64,000 nt of DNA. It comes from Pardosa pseudoannulata (Eukaryota > Arthropoda > Arachnida > Araneae > Lycosidae). Made by a program: the position numbers and the translations under genes. The stretch covers positions 48,208,404 to 48,272,403 of the forward strand of contig CM063502.1 in the NCBI GenBank assembly GCA_032207245.1, in the 5' to 3' direction. Positions within the stretch are counted from its first letter, which is position 1. Each line of letters starts with the position of its first letter. The notes below the pieces were generated by a model, which saw nothing but the letters and a program-made list of their open reading frames with translations, did no database searches and was not told the DNA's origin. Shown in pieces: positions 37,770 to 49,450 of the stretch.

Positions 37770-38641
37770 TTTCCTGCAATTTGCATATTCTTCTTCAAGA
37801 TGTGTGTGATAATTCTACAGGTGAAATTTTTATTTTAGAGCTCAATTTCTGTATGATTCTGAATTATCCTTAATTTATGGACATGAGTGTAATAAATAAA
37901 ATTAAGTTATAAAGTAAACAAGTTTCATAACAACTATGATAAAGTGAAATCCACAATATGTACATATTATCATTATACAACTTTATTATCATTATTAAGA
38001 AAAGACACAAAAAAGTAACCTAACGATAATTTAAATCAACATGCTTTAAAAAAAATAAGAAATTGACTTAAAATTTGTTATTTTCTTAAATTTGTACTAA
38101 AGAAGTGTACTAAAAGGTATTAAAGATCAAAATGCACTAAAACACCGTGTATGTACTTTTGTAAATGGTGCGTTACTATTAAAAACACAAAAGAGAAACT
38201 ACAGTTCAGATAGCCAAATATCGTTTTCTTCAGGAATATATTAATAATAATGAAGGCATATATGATAGAACACAAAAATATCAAGAGAACTTACCTTGCA
38301 AATTTAAAATCCTGCAGCGATGGCGCTTTAACCCTAAAGATGGCGGTTGATACACAACTTTCTCTTTTAGCGGAGCTTCTGCACATGCTCGTAGATATAG
38401 GCGGTTACTTTCATATTTCTTAGCCAATTGTATGCCGATATTTGTGAAAGAGGCGTAAACAGAAAATCTACAACGTTGGCCCAACGGTTGGCCAACATTT
38501 CACAATTACCGATGGCCAACCAAACATTTTGCCAACTAAATACCATCATTTCATCTCCCCCCTTTTCAACGTTTACCCAACCAAAGACCAACAGCCAACT
38601 TGTAGTCAACGAAAATCCAACGTTTCCATGCTAGCTGGGTA

Positions 38642-39050
38642 ATAACGCAACAGTTGCTCGAGTTGGCGTCAAACTACCGCCTTTTTGGAACGCCATTCAA
38701 ATATTAATGGCGTTGCACCTTCAAATTCTGATAATCGAGTAACAAAACTTGAAGAGCAAGTCGCTCGATTAAAGATTTTGATAGGCGAGTTTGCTACAAT
38801 GTTGAGCCAGTCACGCTCTCAAAGCAGAAATAGAAATCGACCTTTTAAAAACAGACGTATCTCTTTACCGCTTTCAAATATATAAAGAACATGCTAATGG
38901 AATTTGCTTTTATCATACAAATTTTGGCACAGAAGCAAAAAACTTTAATTTGCTTTGCTCTTTCAAGAATCCGGAAAACGAAAGAGGTGGTCGTCCACTG
39001 GCCTTGGCCACGATCGCCAAATTAATAAAATTATGTTGGCCGATAAAGTG
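38642..39050 (+). pseudogene. gypsy gag remnant (downstream part)
   Basis: After the inserted element, the gag N-terminal core resumes, then is truncated by a deletion. An open segment at 38685-38885 has a coiled-coil-like part and an Arg/Ser-rich stretch. Around 38896-38985 a C-x3-H...C zinc-knuckle-like segment typical of arthropod gypsy gag is readable. Confidence 0.6.
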
Positions 39051-39059
39051 GACTTTTTA

Positions 39060-39991
39060 CCAAAGCGTTAGACATACACATGCGTATTAGGTTTACCAAA
39101 GCATTATGCTCCTAAAGATGATTTCTCAAATGAATTACTCTTAGTTGCAAATGGTACAAAAATAGCTACTTTTGGGGAAAAAACGCTTTATGCTAGATTT
39201 AAATTTGCGGCGAAATTTTCCTTTGTCCTTCATAATTGCAAATGTGAACCAACCAATTATAGGTGTTGATTTTTTAAAACACTGTAATATTTTGTTTGGT
39301 GTTAAAAGCGGTTGTTTGATTGATGACATAACTAAATTAACCATTCAAGGCAAATATACAAACACAGATTCATTAACTTCTGGTATATTCATTTTGCTTA
39401 GTGATTCAGAATTCTATGACATTTTATCCCAATTCCAAGGCTTCACCAATCCATCTCAACCAACAAAAAACAAAGTACCAACTAAAATACATCACTTTCT
39501 TGAAACAACTGGTCAACCAGTATTATCGAGACCTCGTCGGTTATCTCCCGAGTTGCTAAAAATAGAACGCCAGGAATTTGAATTTTTAATGTCTCAAGGT
39601 ATAATCCGTCCTTCTAGCAGCCCATGGGCAAGTCCTCTGCACATGGTGAAAAAGTCTAGTGAAGAATGGAGACCGTGTAGTGACTACCGTCGCTTGAATT
39701 CAATTACCGTTCCTGATAGATACCCACTACCTCATATTCAAAACTGCACTCATGTTTTTCAATAAAACGATTTTCTCAACTCTAGATTTGATTAGAGCTT
39801 ATCATCAAATTCATATTAATCCAGAGGACATTCCAAAAACAGCAATTGCAACTCCGTTTGGCCTTTTTGAATATGTTTATATGCATTTGGGTTTACGAAA
39901 ATCCGGACAAACCTTACAACTTTACATACATCAAGTTTTGTCAAATTTATATTACTGTATTCCATATTTTGACGACGTACTGATTGCATGA
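39060..39991 (+). pseudogene. gypsy pol: protease and reverse transcriptase remnant
   Basis: The protease active-site triplet region near 39060-39090 is degraded and contains a stop; the later protease part (IIGVDFL, about 39257-39277) survives. RT begins about 39540. The open frame at 39172-39765 is shifted relative to 39752-39991. The catalytic box Y-F-D-D is at 39965-39976, followed by an in-frame TGA at 39989. Non-functional. Confidence 0.75.
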
Positions 39992-40815
39992 AATTACGCA
40001 GAACAGCATAAACGACATTTGAAACAGGTATTTGAAAGATTACCTCAACATGGATTAAAACTAAACCCTTAGAAATTCGTCCTTGGGAAGCAATGGGTAA
40101 AGTATCTGGGTTGTTTAATTACATATGAAGGCTTGAAACCTTTACCGGAAAAAGTTCAAGCCATTTCTGATTTTCCCAAACCTCAAAATATTTCTGAGCT
40201 ACACCGTTTCTTGGCAATGCTCAACTTTTACCGCTGTTTTTACCTAATGCCACTCATACTCAAGCTAGCCTACATGAACTTTTAAAAAAATCTAAAAAGA
40301 ATGATAAGCGACCTGTTCCTTAGACCGACCTCACTCCAGAGTCCTTCGAAAAATGCAAAGCTGACATTGCGAATGCAGCTACTCTGAATTTTCACTCATC
40401 TAATCAGCAGTTGTCTATCATGGCTGATGCTTCGGACTCAGCCATAGGATCTGTCCTCCATACTACATCTAATGGTCAGAAACCTCTAGTATTTTATTCC
40501 CGAGAAGTTACATCCCCAGAATGTAAATATAGTACGTATGATAGGGAATTTTTGCGATATATGCAATCATGAGACATTTTCGACTCTTATTGGAAGAGCA
40601 AAATTTTTTAATATTTACAGATCACGAACCTCTTACTTTTGCTTTTACTAAAAATCTTACTCTTCTTCTCCAAGACAATGTCTGACACAAAACCTCAGAT
40701 GTCATGCATCCACGAAATGGACCGAATCAATTCCATTGGTTTTGCTCAGACTCAACCGCATTAAAAGATCTACAGTGCACGTCAGGCGAACTAGTTTATG
40801 GTTCAACCCTGAAAT
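39992..40815 (+). pseudogene. gypsy RT thumb, RNase H and integrase scrap
   Basis: Multiple stops. An RNase H-like segment with a D-A-S-D motif is readable near 40420-40440. A short integrase C-terminal piece (SGELVYGSTL) is at about 40783-40812. The zinc-binding and catalytic core of integrase lying between these in intact elements are missing, implying an internal deletion. Confidence 0.65.
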
Positions 40816-40817
40816 TT

Positions 40818-40905
40818 TTTATAGCAAAAAGTCTTCGCTCATTATTCTTAATGTGTGGATGTAAATTTTCGTAATTAGCAACCTTCACAACTAAAATATC
40901 CAACA
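40818..40905 (-). repeat. Direct repeat, right copy (pair with 35018-35095)
   Basis: Begins at the very end of the gypsy pol remnant. Similarity to the left copy stops sharply at both ends. Confidence 0.8.
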
Positions 40906-40944
40906 TCCTCTTAAATAAAAATTCGATTTATTTACAACCGTTCA

Positions 40945-41052
40945 TAGACATATTTCGCTTTTCCTTGTATGACATGATATTGATGTTCCTAGTCGCCGAG
41001 CCATAATGATTTGACTTTTATCGAACTCAGATAAGTCAGCTGTTTTTCCCAT
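40945..41052 (-). pseudogene. Tc1 transposase N-terminal fragment
   Basis: MGKTADLSEFDKSQIIMARR is the classic N-terminus of another Tc1 subfamily. The match is lost after about 30 residues. No terminal repeats found. Confidence 0.65.
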
Positions 41053-41059
41053 TATATTT

Positions 41060-42660
41060 CTAATCGCGCTATGTTTGGAAAGAGAATACATAGCCGCTTT
41101 ATCCAACATCAACCGCGCAAGCACAATGATTTTCTTCCTGGCCAAGCCCATTGCTATAAAGGAGGGTGGTCATAATGTAATGGCTCTTCGGTTTATATAT
41201 ATGTTGTAATTTAAAGTGGATGCTATACATGATTTTGTTCCACGAAGAAAAGTTGATCATATTGAAATAGTCAGTAGTTTCTGAATAATAATTATTATAA
41301 TTTTCAATTAACAAAAATATTTCAAAATGTGTATTAGCAATTAAAGTTTGGAGTAAAATATCTCTTTGTCTAATAATCTTTTTCACTCTGCAAATTTTTT
41401 CCTTGTGTTAATATCGTATTTTGTAGGGGAAGGGCTGCCCAGGGCTGTAATTTTGTTTTTTGTTTTACGCCACTGTTTCACAGTCGTATAAATGAAAGAC
41501 GTCGATTTTGACTGTGATAATTAGAAATGGTTTTATACCTCTTTCATTTCATAAGAATTTGATGACCTCAAAGAAGTGTAAGATGGGAGACAAAGCAAAA
41601 TAATTATTTCTTTATAAGGATTTTACATTCTATAACTGTGCATGATTATTTTGTTTGTCTCTTACCTTATATTGATAACTTTATATTTTTAGCATTAGAA
41701 TTTAGTTGAATCTAAAGTATTTCTGTATGACAGATAAAAATTTTGTAAACCTATGTTTTTCTATTAATAACTTCAAACTCATCTATTAAATTTTAAACAT
41801 ATATTTTTATATTTATATTATACTGATGCTATTAAAATTAAATCATATTTTGAAATTAAGGAAATGGTGGTACAAAACTGTCTATTAAAATATTAACTCA
41901 GAGTTATGAAACTTTATATGCGTATAAATTGAAGTGTTAGTAAACTAATCACATTAATTTTTTTAAAAATCAGATGTGTTTAAAAACTATTATTTTAATC
42001 ATCCAGAATAATAAAGGCGACTCTCAAACATTTTCCCTTTTTAAAGACTCTTTGTTTTGAAAAATTGAGTCTAAAATAAAGTGTTCCTTGTTGTAATACT
42101 TTGGAAGGAATCCCTGCAAAATATTTAGTGTTAGATACAGATATCACTATATTTTATATGTATAATAATATGTAATATATATAACATCACCTTTAAATTT
42201 TATCTCTATACAAATATATTACTGTTAAGTCTCTGTTGAGCACGAACGTACAAATTTTAATTTAGATATATAAAAACAATACTTTAGATATGTAAAAATG
42301 TTTGATTCTTGTTCCGTTTGGACCACTACATCTTGCTACAGTACCAGCATCTCCTGATTCACTATAATCAATAGACATATGTCATTCAAATATTAACTTT
42401 TAAAAAGAGAATAGGCGATAAACAATTTTAATAAATTTTCTGTCAGATATAACAGGTTTAGTTTCTTAAATACCTAAAACTTCACTCGTGAGAGTTAGGA
42501 AATAAGTCATTTTTTTCCGAGCATAGTATTTGGGGTCTTCAGTATATTTAAAAAATTATCACACAGAAACATAAAACCCCCTCGTACCTCATTAAATCTC
42601 TGTTTACGTTAAATTGAGTGAGTACAGACTATTTTGGATTCTGTAGCTTCGTGTTAATCT
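41060..42660. other. No recognisable feature
   Basis: AT-rich sequence; I see no gene, RNA or clear repeat. The minus open frame at 41099-41386 overlaps the Tc1 fragment and has no recognisable homology of its own. Confidence 0.5.
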
Positions 42661-42664
42661 ATGC

Positions 42665-42828
42665 CGAACGGTGACCGAATGGTAGGGTGCTGATATTCGA
42701 TACCAGAGTTCACGGTTGGAATCCCACTGCTGACATGGATGTTTGGAATCGTTTTTAAACAGTAGGAACCGGTCTCGCGTAGCAAAACAGTAGACTGTAG
42801 CTCCCAAAACCAAGCCATCGTTCTAATC
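42665..42828 (+). repeat. tRNA-derived SINE copy
   Basis: The head GTGACCGAATGGTAGGGTGC and B-box GGTTGGAATCCCACTGCTG are followed by a body and tail GTAGCAAAACAGTAGACTGT. Same family as 20290-20456 and 62855-63019. Confidence 0.75.
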
Positions 42829-43025
42829 TATGGGGAAATCGTTGAACATGTGGAATGCTTGTATTGAAAGATAAGCCCTTTCCATACTGCGGTAAATTCT
42901 GCAAGTTATGCATAACACAATTTTTAATAAAAGGGCGAAAAATAGAGTTAATTTTTAATTTTTGGTGAAAGTCTTTCATGTAATTGTAACATTTTTTGCT
43001 TGTCATTAGCAAATTTAAGAAATGT

Positions 43026-43051
43026 AAAAAAAAAAAAAAAAAAAAAAAAAG
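43026..43051. repeat. Poly(A) run
   Basis: About 24-26 A bases in a row, with no retroelement body adjoining. Confidence 0.8.
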
Positions 43052-44560
43052 GAAACGTATTCTTTAAACGTGAGAACGATTCTACTCAAAAAATTCTAAA
43101 TTTATTTTTATCTAATGATGCCACCTCTTCTTAAAATAAAAAAAAGGGCGTGTGACAAATCAAGGATGCATTGCATAACAGTTGATTAGAAATAACCGTA
43201 GATTAAACATTATGCAAGTGAACCCCGTGGGATCTTAACATTGATTTTACGATTACCTCTAATTCACTATAATTAAATGAGTAGTTAATCTCGGTAAGAT
43301 AAGGCATTAGTTCTATTTTTTAATAAGATCAAAATAGTTTTTATAAAGTGCTTTGCACTTTTGTTGATATTGATAATCTATAAATTTTGTTGAAAAGGAG
43401 AATATACTTTTGTGCAAGCTCTAAACAACTCATTTGTTGCCACCCTTCTCAGCTGGTAAGATATTTTCTCCAGCATTGAACTGAAAATTGTACAGAACTA
43501 TATATAAACTAGCATATAGCCTGGCATATGACGGGATCAGTAAAATTTTTAATTTTCTAGAATTGTAAAGTACCCTATAAGGTAGGTAAAAAATGGTTTG
43601 TTTTTTGGCTGAGAATTATCTGGTACACGCTTAATAATTTCTTCATCTTTACTAACCGCATGTTAGTTGCCAACTTTAATTTATTTTGTCATATTACGTG
43701 ATAGGATGGACAGCAGAGGTTTTAATATTGACAGTGATTATTTGGCGGTATATATGAATGATGTCCAAAATTTAGCGAATCGATTGCAAACCGTGTGGTT
43801 ATGTATAAAAAACAAACACACAAACGAACAAACTTCTTAATTTTCAAAGATATATAACTTAAAAGCTAGATATTTATTAGTCCGTGAAATAGACTCCTAG
43901 ACTTTTATGAAAAGAATTTGTTGTTAATACCGGTGATAAAATTTTCATTGTAACAAAAAATAATCGATGATTAAATTTAAAATTAGCACATATGTACCTA
44001 ATCTATTATTTAATACAAATATAAAAGAAAATTATTTACGTAATATCTAAGTTCAGTGATAAAACGTATGAAAATAATGCCGACGATATTTAAATAATTT
44101 AAAATAAGAAATGATTAATTGATAATTAATTGATGATTAGGAGACGGTTAAAGGAATGACGTCATAATGTTAGAAATTTTTTTTACTTTTACCTATTTTT
44201 TATGTGATAAATTGATAAATTTAATGTTGTGCTCTTAACCGAGGACAACAGAGCTTGAAATTATGGCATTAAACCCTCGAAAAGGGAGGAAGGGATGGAT
44301 TTCGATCGTTTTCAAACTCGCTTTGAATTTTGCTAACCCTAACTCATCAAAAATACAACATGTATGCCTCTATCCATTCCAGGTACAACCGCTTCATAAA
44401 TTCGCGGACAGACACCTTAGGCTATTATTATATAGGGGATTTGGAGGCATTAACAGTTGATAAAAGATTAAATTTGACGTTTAATTCTCTAATGGTTTAA
44501 TTAGTGAGTGTTTCTTGATAGTCTTATTAAGTCATGATTTTTCTGCCGCAATCATTTATT
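43052..44560. other. No recognisable feature
   Basis: AT-rich. The open frame at 44263-44460 (65 codons, basic) has no recognisable homology. Confidence 0.5.
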
Positions 44561-44804
44561 ATGTGTAATACTATGGCCAACTGTTCACCACTCCAGTACT
44601 GGTCTTGATGGCGACCTTGGATGATGGTTCACGGGTTGCATCCACACACTGGGCCACTAAATGAGCAGAGCGCTTACATTTGTCCATAGACTACTGTGCA
44701 CTTTAGTAGTGCTATCTTTGATCTTTGAAGAAAAATTGCTTCTTAAGCCATCCTTCGCCAAATCCATTTAACCGTCTGCCATCGTCGACCTGGATAAGCC
44801 ATAC

Positions 44805-44853
44805 CCCCTCCACACAGTGGTAATGGTTTGCATTGGACCATAGTGTGGAGGGG
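44805..44853. repeat. Stem-loop with 11-bp perfect stem
   Basis: CCCCTCCACAC (44805-44815) pairs with GTGTGGAGGGG (44843-44853). It lies in a GC-richer patch (about 44570-44870) just before the left arm of the inverted duplication. Identity unknown; it may be a small element's end. Confidence 0.5.
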
Positions 44854-45054
44854 CCTTTAGATCGTGGATAGCTTGTTTAGAGTCATAGCTACGGGGTTCT
44901 CAAACTTCGAAACACGACGTTTTCAGTAGTTAACTATCAGACGGACGCGTAAGGTAAGTAATATTTCTATAACGTTTATGTATTTTTATACTTTTTTTTA
45001 TATCTTAACACGACGAAGTAAATCGAAGTGTTTCAATTGGGTCATAGCTTTATA

Positions 45055-46312
45055 ACATTTACACACATGTGTGAAAAAAAATTTTTATATTTGTATTTTC
45101 CCTATTTTGAAAGTTACTCGTGCAAATGATATAATTTATTGCATTTCTTAGCAGATGAAAACTGTAAATGTCTTTTTACCGTAATTTGTTTTCCCTCAAA
45201 TTCTATGCATTGCAAACTCTTATTTTGTGTTGAACATGCAAGCGTTAAATTGCGTATACCAATTTCCTGTAATGTTTAGGATAAAGCTGTGAGTGGAATA
45301 ATTAAAACGTTGACTCATTATCGTGTTACACTCAAATATATATAATAACTTTTAAAAAAACATTGTATTTAACTGTGTCAATGTCTTTTTTTTATAAAAT
45401 AGAATTCTAGAGGTATCTAAAAATCCCTGTACAGATTTACGTAGGAAGCATTCATAGAACACATTTGGAGTACATTTGAGATGCAGAGATTATACAAGCA
45501 TTTTACAGGTAAAAAATTGAATAACTTTATTTTCCTAAACTTTAAATTGGATTGGAAATTACAAAACAATTCTAACATTTCCTGTAATAATGGTTTTCTT
45601 TTAAACGAGTGTCTTGGCCCCTTAAAATTAAACAGTATTTAGGTGCATTTTGCTGTTTTTCAAACGAGTTTACTTGAATAATGATATACTAAATTGCTTT
45701 ACGTATGCATTTTAGTTTGATTACAAGGTTAAATGTTTGTATTCTATAAATAAATTCATATTAACATGCTTAAAATCGAAATTTTTTTAAGTATTGAAAC
45801 AAGTATAAATGCTTTTAACAAGAATATATTTTATTTTATATCTGTTTTATATTGTTTTGCCTATTAACATATTCAAGACTATGTTCTATATTTGTGTTAA
45901 CAAATGCTGATATAAATGAGTCTCGTTATATTTTAGCCGTTTTATTTAAATGACCATTAATCTATAAACCAACAACCATGTAAAAATAGAACATTCTTGA
46001 TTTTGCCAGCTTATTACCATTTTAAATTTTTTTAAAAAAATTTTAAGTTGAGAGAGCACGTTTAAACTTTGATTCAACAGACTTATCAAGAAAAGTTAAC
46101 ACTTTGATCCATTTTTTACTAATCAGGTGACAGTAGTTCAACACAAAATAAGAGTTTGTAATGCATAGAATTTGAGAGGAAAGGAATTTACTGTTTTCAT
46201 TTGCTAGGAAATGCTGTAAATTATATCATTTGCAAGAGCAGCTTTCAAAATAGTGAAAACACAGAATTTTTTTTCATACATGTTTGTAAATCTCAGATGA
46301 CAGAGGGTAAAG
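45055..46312. repeat. Inverted repeat within the left arm (45055-45242 and 46133-46312)
   Basis: About 180 bp around CAAATTCTATGCATTGCAAA recurs inverted, as ...TTTGTAATGCATAGAATTTG. The right arm (near 52840) has a single counterpart of the 45.2-kb copy. Confidence 0.65.
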
Positions 46313-46721
46313 TATCCTATTTACCTTCAGAGAATTTGGTTATAAATAACGAATTCCACATTAAAATTTTTTTCTTCATATACGTTTTATTTGGAGACTG
46401 AAATTTTTACTTAGCTAATTTCTTGCGCGTTTGTAAAAAGGTATCTGTACAAATATTAAGGGTAATTGAATTTAATGAATCAACTGATTAAATCCCTTGT
46501 ATCGTTATTTTTATTTATTAGCCATGAAGTCTGTTGGTAGTAATCTATTTTCTTATTGTATGGTTTTTAGAACTTATTGGCCATCTGAAAGCTTCCATAT
46601 CCTTAATAAATGGTCCTTTTTTTAGTACAAATTTCAATAAGTGTCTAGTGTATTTTACTCGTTGGGACAAACGTAAAAGTTTTTATACAGGAGTTTGAGG
46701 TTTTTGTTGATTTCATGAATT

Positions 46722-46747
46722 ACACAAAAAAAAAAAAAAAAAAAAAA
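46722..46747. repeat. Poly(A) run
   Basis: About 25 A bases, near a position where the two arms differ. Confidence 0.8.
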
Positions 46748-47390
46748 TTCTTTCTTTTTTATATAAATCTGGTATAAAGTTCTTTTTATTTTAAATCAGT
46801 TTTTTTTAGAACCATTTATTACAATTTTTAAAGTGTGTTGAACCATTTCTTTCGTTTGCATTTTATTAATGAGTGAAATAATCATTTGATATTTCTTATT
46901 GACCTAATTGATATTGAATTTGCTGTTATTGAGTTAATGTTTAATTTATTTTGCCTCTAATTGTACCAAATGGAGATTTATTAGTGTACGTGTCTGCTTC
47001 TAATGCACGTATCTAACAAATCTCTTTTCGGTTGGATTACTTTTCTATATTTCGAAAGGTAAGTATGAAACATTTTGAATCTCATCTCTAAACTAAATTC
47101 TTTGAATTTTTTAAGCCCATTTAATAAAAGTAATTTTATAAACTTTTAAGGTATACTTCGGAATATTTGAAAAAACATTTTGTCAGCTTCGATGTATATA
47201 TATATATATATATATATATGATTTCTGGTAAAATTTCTATATTAAAAAGGAAATGCTCTTACTTTTTACCTTCTAAAAACTAATCAAAAAATGTTTATAA
47301 TTTAAAAAAATTAGCTGAAATTTGGTAATTTAAGAACGTTTTTAAACAAAGTATGTGATACCACTTGTTATTACCCCTCTCCAAGAGCAA

Positions 47391-47436
47391 TAGGTATCGT
47401 GTAGCAAAACAGTAGACTGTAGCGCTCCAAACTATC
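47391..47436 (+). repeat. SINE 3' tail fragment
   Basis: GTGTAGCAAAACAGTAGACT through TGTAGCGCTCCAAAC matches the tail of the SINE at 42665-42828; the head is absent. Confidence 0.6.
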
Positions 47437-47869
47437 CTAGTGCTTCCTGCTATTTGAAATTTACCTCCATATTATTTTCATAATGTTAGTGTTGTTTCTA
47501 CAATTATAGAGTTCCGCAGAGAATGACTGGGCTAGTTTCGATATCTTTGGGCTAACAAGACTCCGAAATGTTTCCAGCAATGGGATTAGATCCGGCAAAA
47601 CGAAATGAAGATTGATTGCCTTGTTTTTTTTCTTAGATTCTCATTGAAAACCTAGAAATCAAGAACTGTGTTCGTTCACCATTTTGAGAAGGAGGAAGTG
47701 GTCCCTCTCAGTATTCCAATTATAATACAACTTCAGAGCCTTCTACAAGAGTTCTCTTTAAATGGGAGAAGGTATGGATCAAATATATAGGATTCTGGGT
47801 AAGAGAATGCAACAAGTATGCTCAGGCAATCGAGGAAGTTGTTCCTTACCTTACTAAACCCCTTTCTTT

Positions 47870-49340
47870 GCCCCTAATGGTCAGTGTTCCTAGTGCCCTC
47901 TAGAGGAGGTGTGTTTAAATGGGATCCTGAGCAGCATAGTAATCTAGAATTTAACTAGAAAGCTGAAGCAAATAGGTATCAAGTGAGCCCCAACCGGGCC
48001 TCCCTTTGAGGTGTAACTACTTTTATCCTACAAGACCTCTAGTGGCCACCTATCGGTCGTATAGCCAATTACAGACTTTGGATACGATTATACACATGAA
48101 AGAAAAGCTAGAACGCTCGAAGCAACCGTGTATCAGGTGAGTTCCCAACCCGCCCTCCCTTCTAGGTGTAGCTACTTTTATAGAAATCCAATATCCCAAG
48201 CCCTCTAGCGGTCACCAAGATACACGAAACAACGCCATCTATCGGTCGCATAGTAAACTATAAAACCTGGAAAAGCATTACGAATAAGAAACATAGATAA
48301 GCTAGAATGCTCGAAGCAACCGGGTACCAAGAAAATTCGCAACCCGCCCTCCCTCCTAGGTGTAGCTACTTTTATAGAAATCCAATATCCCAAGCCCTCT
48401 AGCGGTCACCAAGATACACGAAATAACGCCATCTATCGGTCGCATAGTAAACTATCATAGATAAGCTAGAATGATCGAAACAACCGGGTACCAGGAAAAT
48501 TCCCAACCCGCCCACCCTTCTAGGTGTAGTTACTTTTATAGAAATTCAATATCCCAAGCCCTCTAGCGGTCACCAAGATACACGAAACAACGCCATCTAT
48601 CGGTCGCATAGTAAACTATAAAACTGGAAAAGCATTACGAATAAGAAACATAGATAAGCTAGAATGATCGAAACAACCGGGTACCAAGAAAATACCCAAC
48701 CCGCCCTCCCTTCGAGGTGCAGTTACTTTTATAGAAATTCAATATCCCAAGCCCTCTAGCGGTCACCAAGATACAAGAAACAACGCCACCTATTGGTCGC
48801 ATAGTAAACTACAGAACCTGGAAATGCATTACGAATAGAAATATAGGTAAGCTCAGAGCGTAACTACCAGGCTCCCAACGCACCTACCCTTTTAGGTGTA
48901 GCTACATTTATACATTTTCTATGTCAAAAGCTCTATAGCGTCCAAAACCAAATCGGATGACAACGCCATCTATCGGCCTTATGTTAAACAATTTCTAGAA
49001 ACGATTACATTTAGAAAGTGGGGTAACTAAGCAGTGCGGTTTTTTTTTCAATTGTACCAGAGCATACCAAGATATCGGTAGAACTTACGTGGACTTCATA
49101 GAACTGTAGCTGTTCCACGGGTAGTTCCATAGTATCGAGTGTGGTTACTTTTTTCTTTAAGCTGCGGTAGTGCACGGTCGTACTCGAACCTGATGCATTC
49201 TGTTTGAAGCCGTTAATCGCTCCCAGTTACGGTTCATTTATATTTTCGTAAGCTCTATAGCGTCCAAAACCAAATCGGATAGTTTTAGTTTTTCTCGATT
49301 CATTTAGAAAGGGGGTAATAAGCAGTTGCGGTTTTTTTCA
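47870..49340. repeat. Tandem satellite, unit of about 165-195 bp, with two CTCF-like motifs per unit
   Basis: The segment CAAGCCCTCTAGCGGTCACC recurs with start points near 48031 (diverged), 48197, 48391, 48555, 48748 and 48926 (diverged), so spacing is 164-194 bp; the shorter spacing is due to an approximately 30-bp deletion. Each good unit also carries CGCCATCTATCGGTCGCATA about 35 bp later. Read on the minus strand both fit the CTCF core (CCGCTAGAGGGC and CCGATAGATGGC against CCASYAGRKGGC, G at the third position). Flanking partial units extend to about 47880 and 49340. It is GC-richer than its surroundings and lies between the arms of the inverted duplication. Confidence 0.85.
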
Positions 49341-49450
49341 ATTGTAAGAGATACCACAATGGTTGAGAGTTATCGTAAGGTCCACCCGTTCATAGAGTCA
49401 GTTAGTCAGTGGGTGCAATTCGTAATAATAATGCTCTCTCTGTTAGTTTT

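Larger units (their letters stand above)
36386..37889 (-). mobile_element. Tc1-like transposon, nearly intact, 1504 bp
   Basis: Terminal inverted repeats start CACTCATGTCCATAAATTAA at both ends (27 bp identical), with TA duplications at 36384-36385 and 37890-37891. It encodes one transposase on the minus strand, with a single frameshift. Length and structure are typical of Tc1. It is the youngest layer of the nest, having inserted in the DNA transposon that split gypsy. Confidence 0.95.
35548..38639. mobile_element. Non-autonomous DNA transposon with TA duplication and GTTGG/CCAAC subterminal repeats
   Basis: Ends are CCCAGCTAGC (35548) and GCTAGCTGGG (38639), flanked by TA on both sides (35546-35547, 38640-38641). 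Removing the element and one TA brings the two halves of the surrounding gag frame back into phase, which supports these exact boundaries. About 190 bp inside each end carry many GTTGG and CCAAC words, often as GTTGGNCCAAC, in inverted arrangement. No transposase of its own was seen. It contains (AT)n at 36067-36134 and the Tc1 insertion 36386-37889; without the latter it is about 1.6 kb. Superfamily not assigned. Confidence 0.75.
35516..40815 (+). mobile_element. Ty3/gypsy retrotransposon relic, interrupted in gag
   Basis: The gag start is at 35516. Ten codons later the frame is broken by a DNA transposon (35548-38639) and resumes at about 38640. Gag C-terminus, protease, reverse transcriptase, RNase H and a scrap of integrase follow on the plus strand up to about 40815. 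Stops, frameshifts and a missing central integrase show it is dead. LTRs were not identified with confidence. Confidence 0.8.
44878..47066 (+). repeat. Left arm of an old inverted duplication, with conserved splice-donor-like sites
   Basis: Collinear, in inverse orientation, with 50243-53150. Best conserved parts: (A) 44892-44960, GCTACGGGGTTCTC through TAAGGTAAGTA; (B) about 45405-45510, around GAGGTATCTAAAAAT and the TTTTACAG end; (C) about 46964-47066, ACCAAATGGAGATTTATTAG through TTTCGAAAGGTAAGTAT. Segments A and C end in strong donors in both arms. No long open frame; the short frame in C ending at TAA has two synonymous and two non-synonymous codon differences between arms. These could be exons of a non-coding or 5' UTR transcript, or parts of an unknown repeat. 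Confidence 0.6.

Noticed and set aside
44263..44460. 65-codon open frame MALNPRKGRK... as a host gene
   Set aside because: No homology recognised, no splice partner, surrounded by transposon-rich DNA.
48205..48393. 62-codon minus open frame as a gene
   Set aside because: It lies entirely within the tandem satellite.
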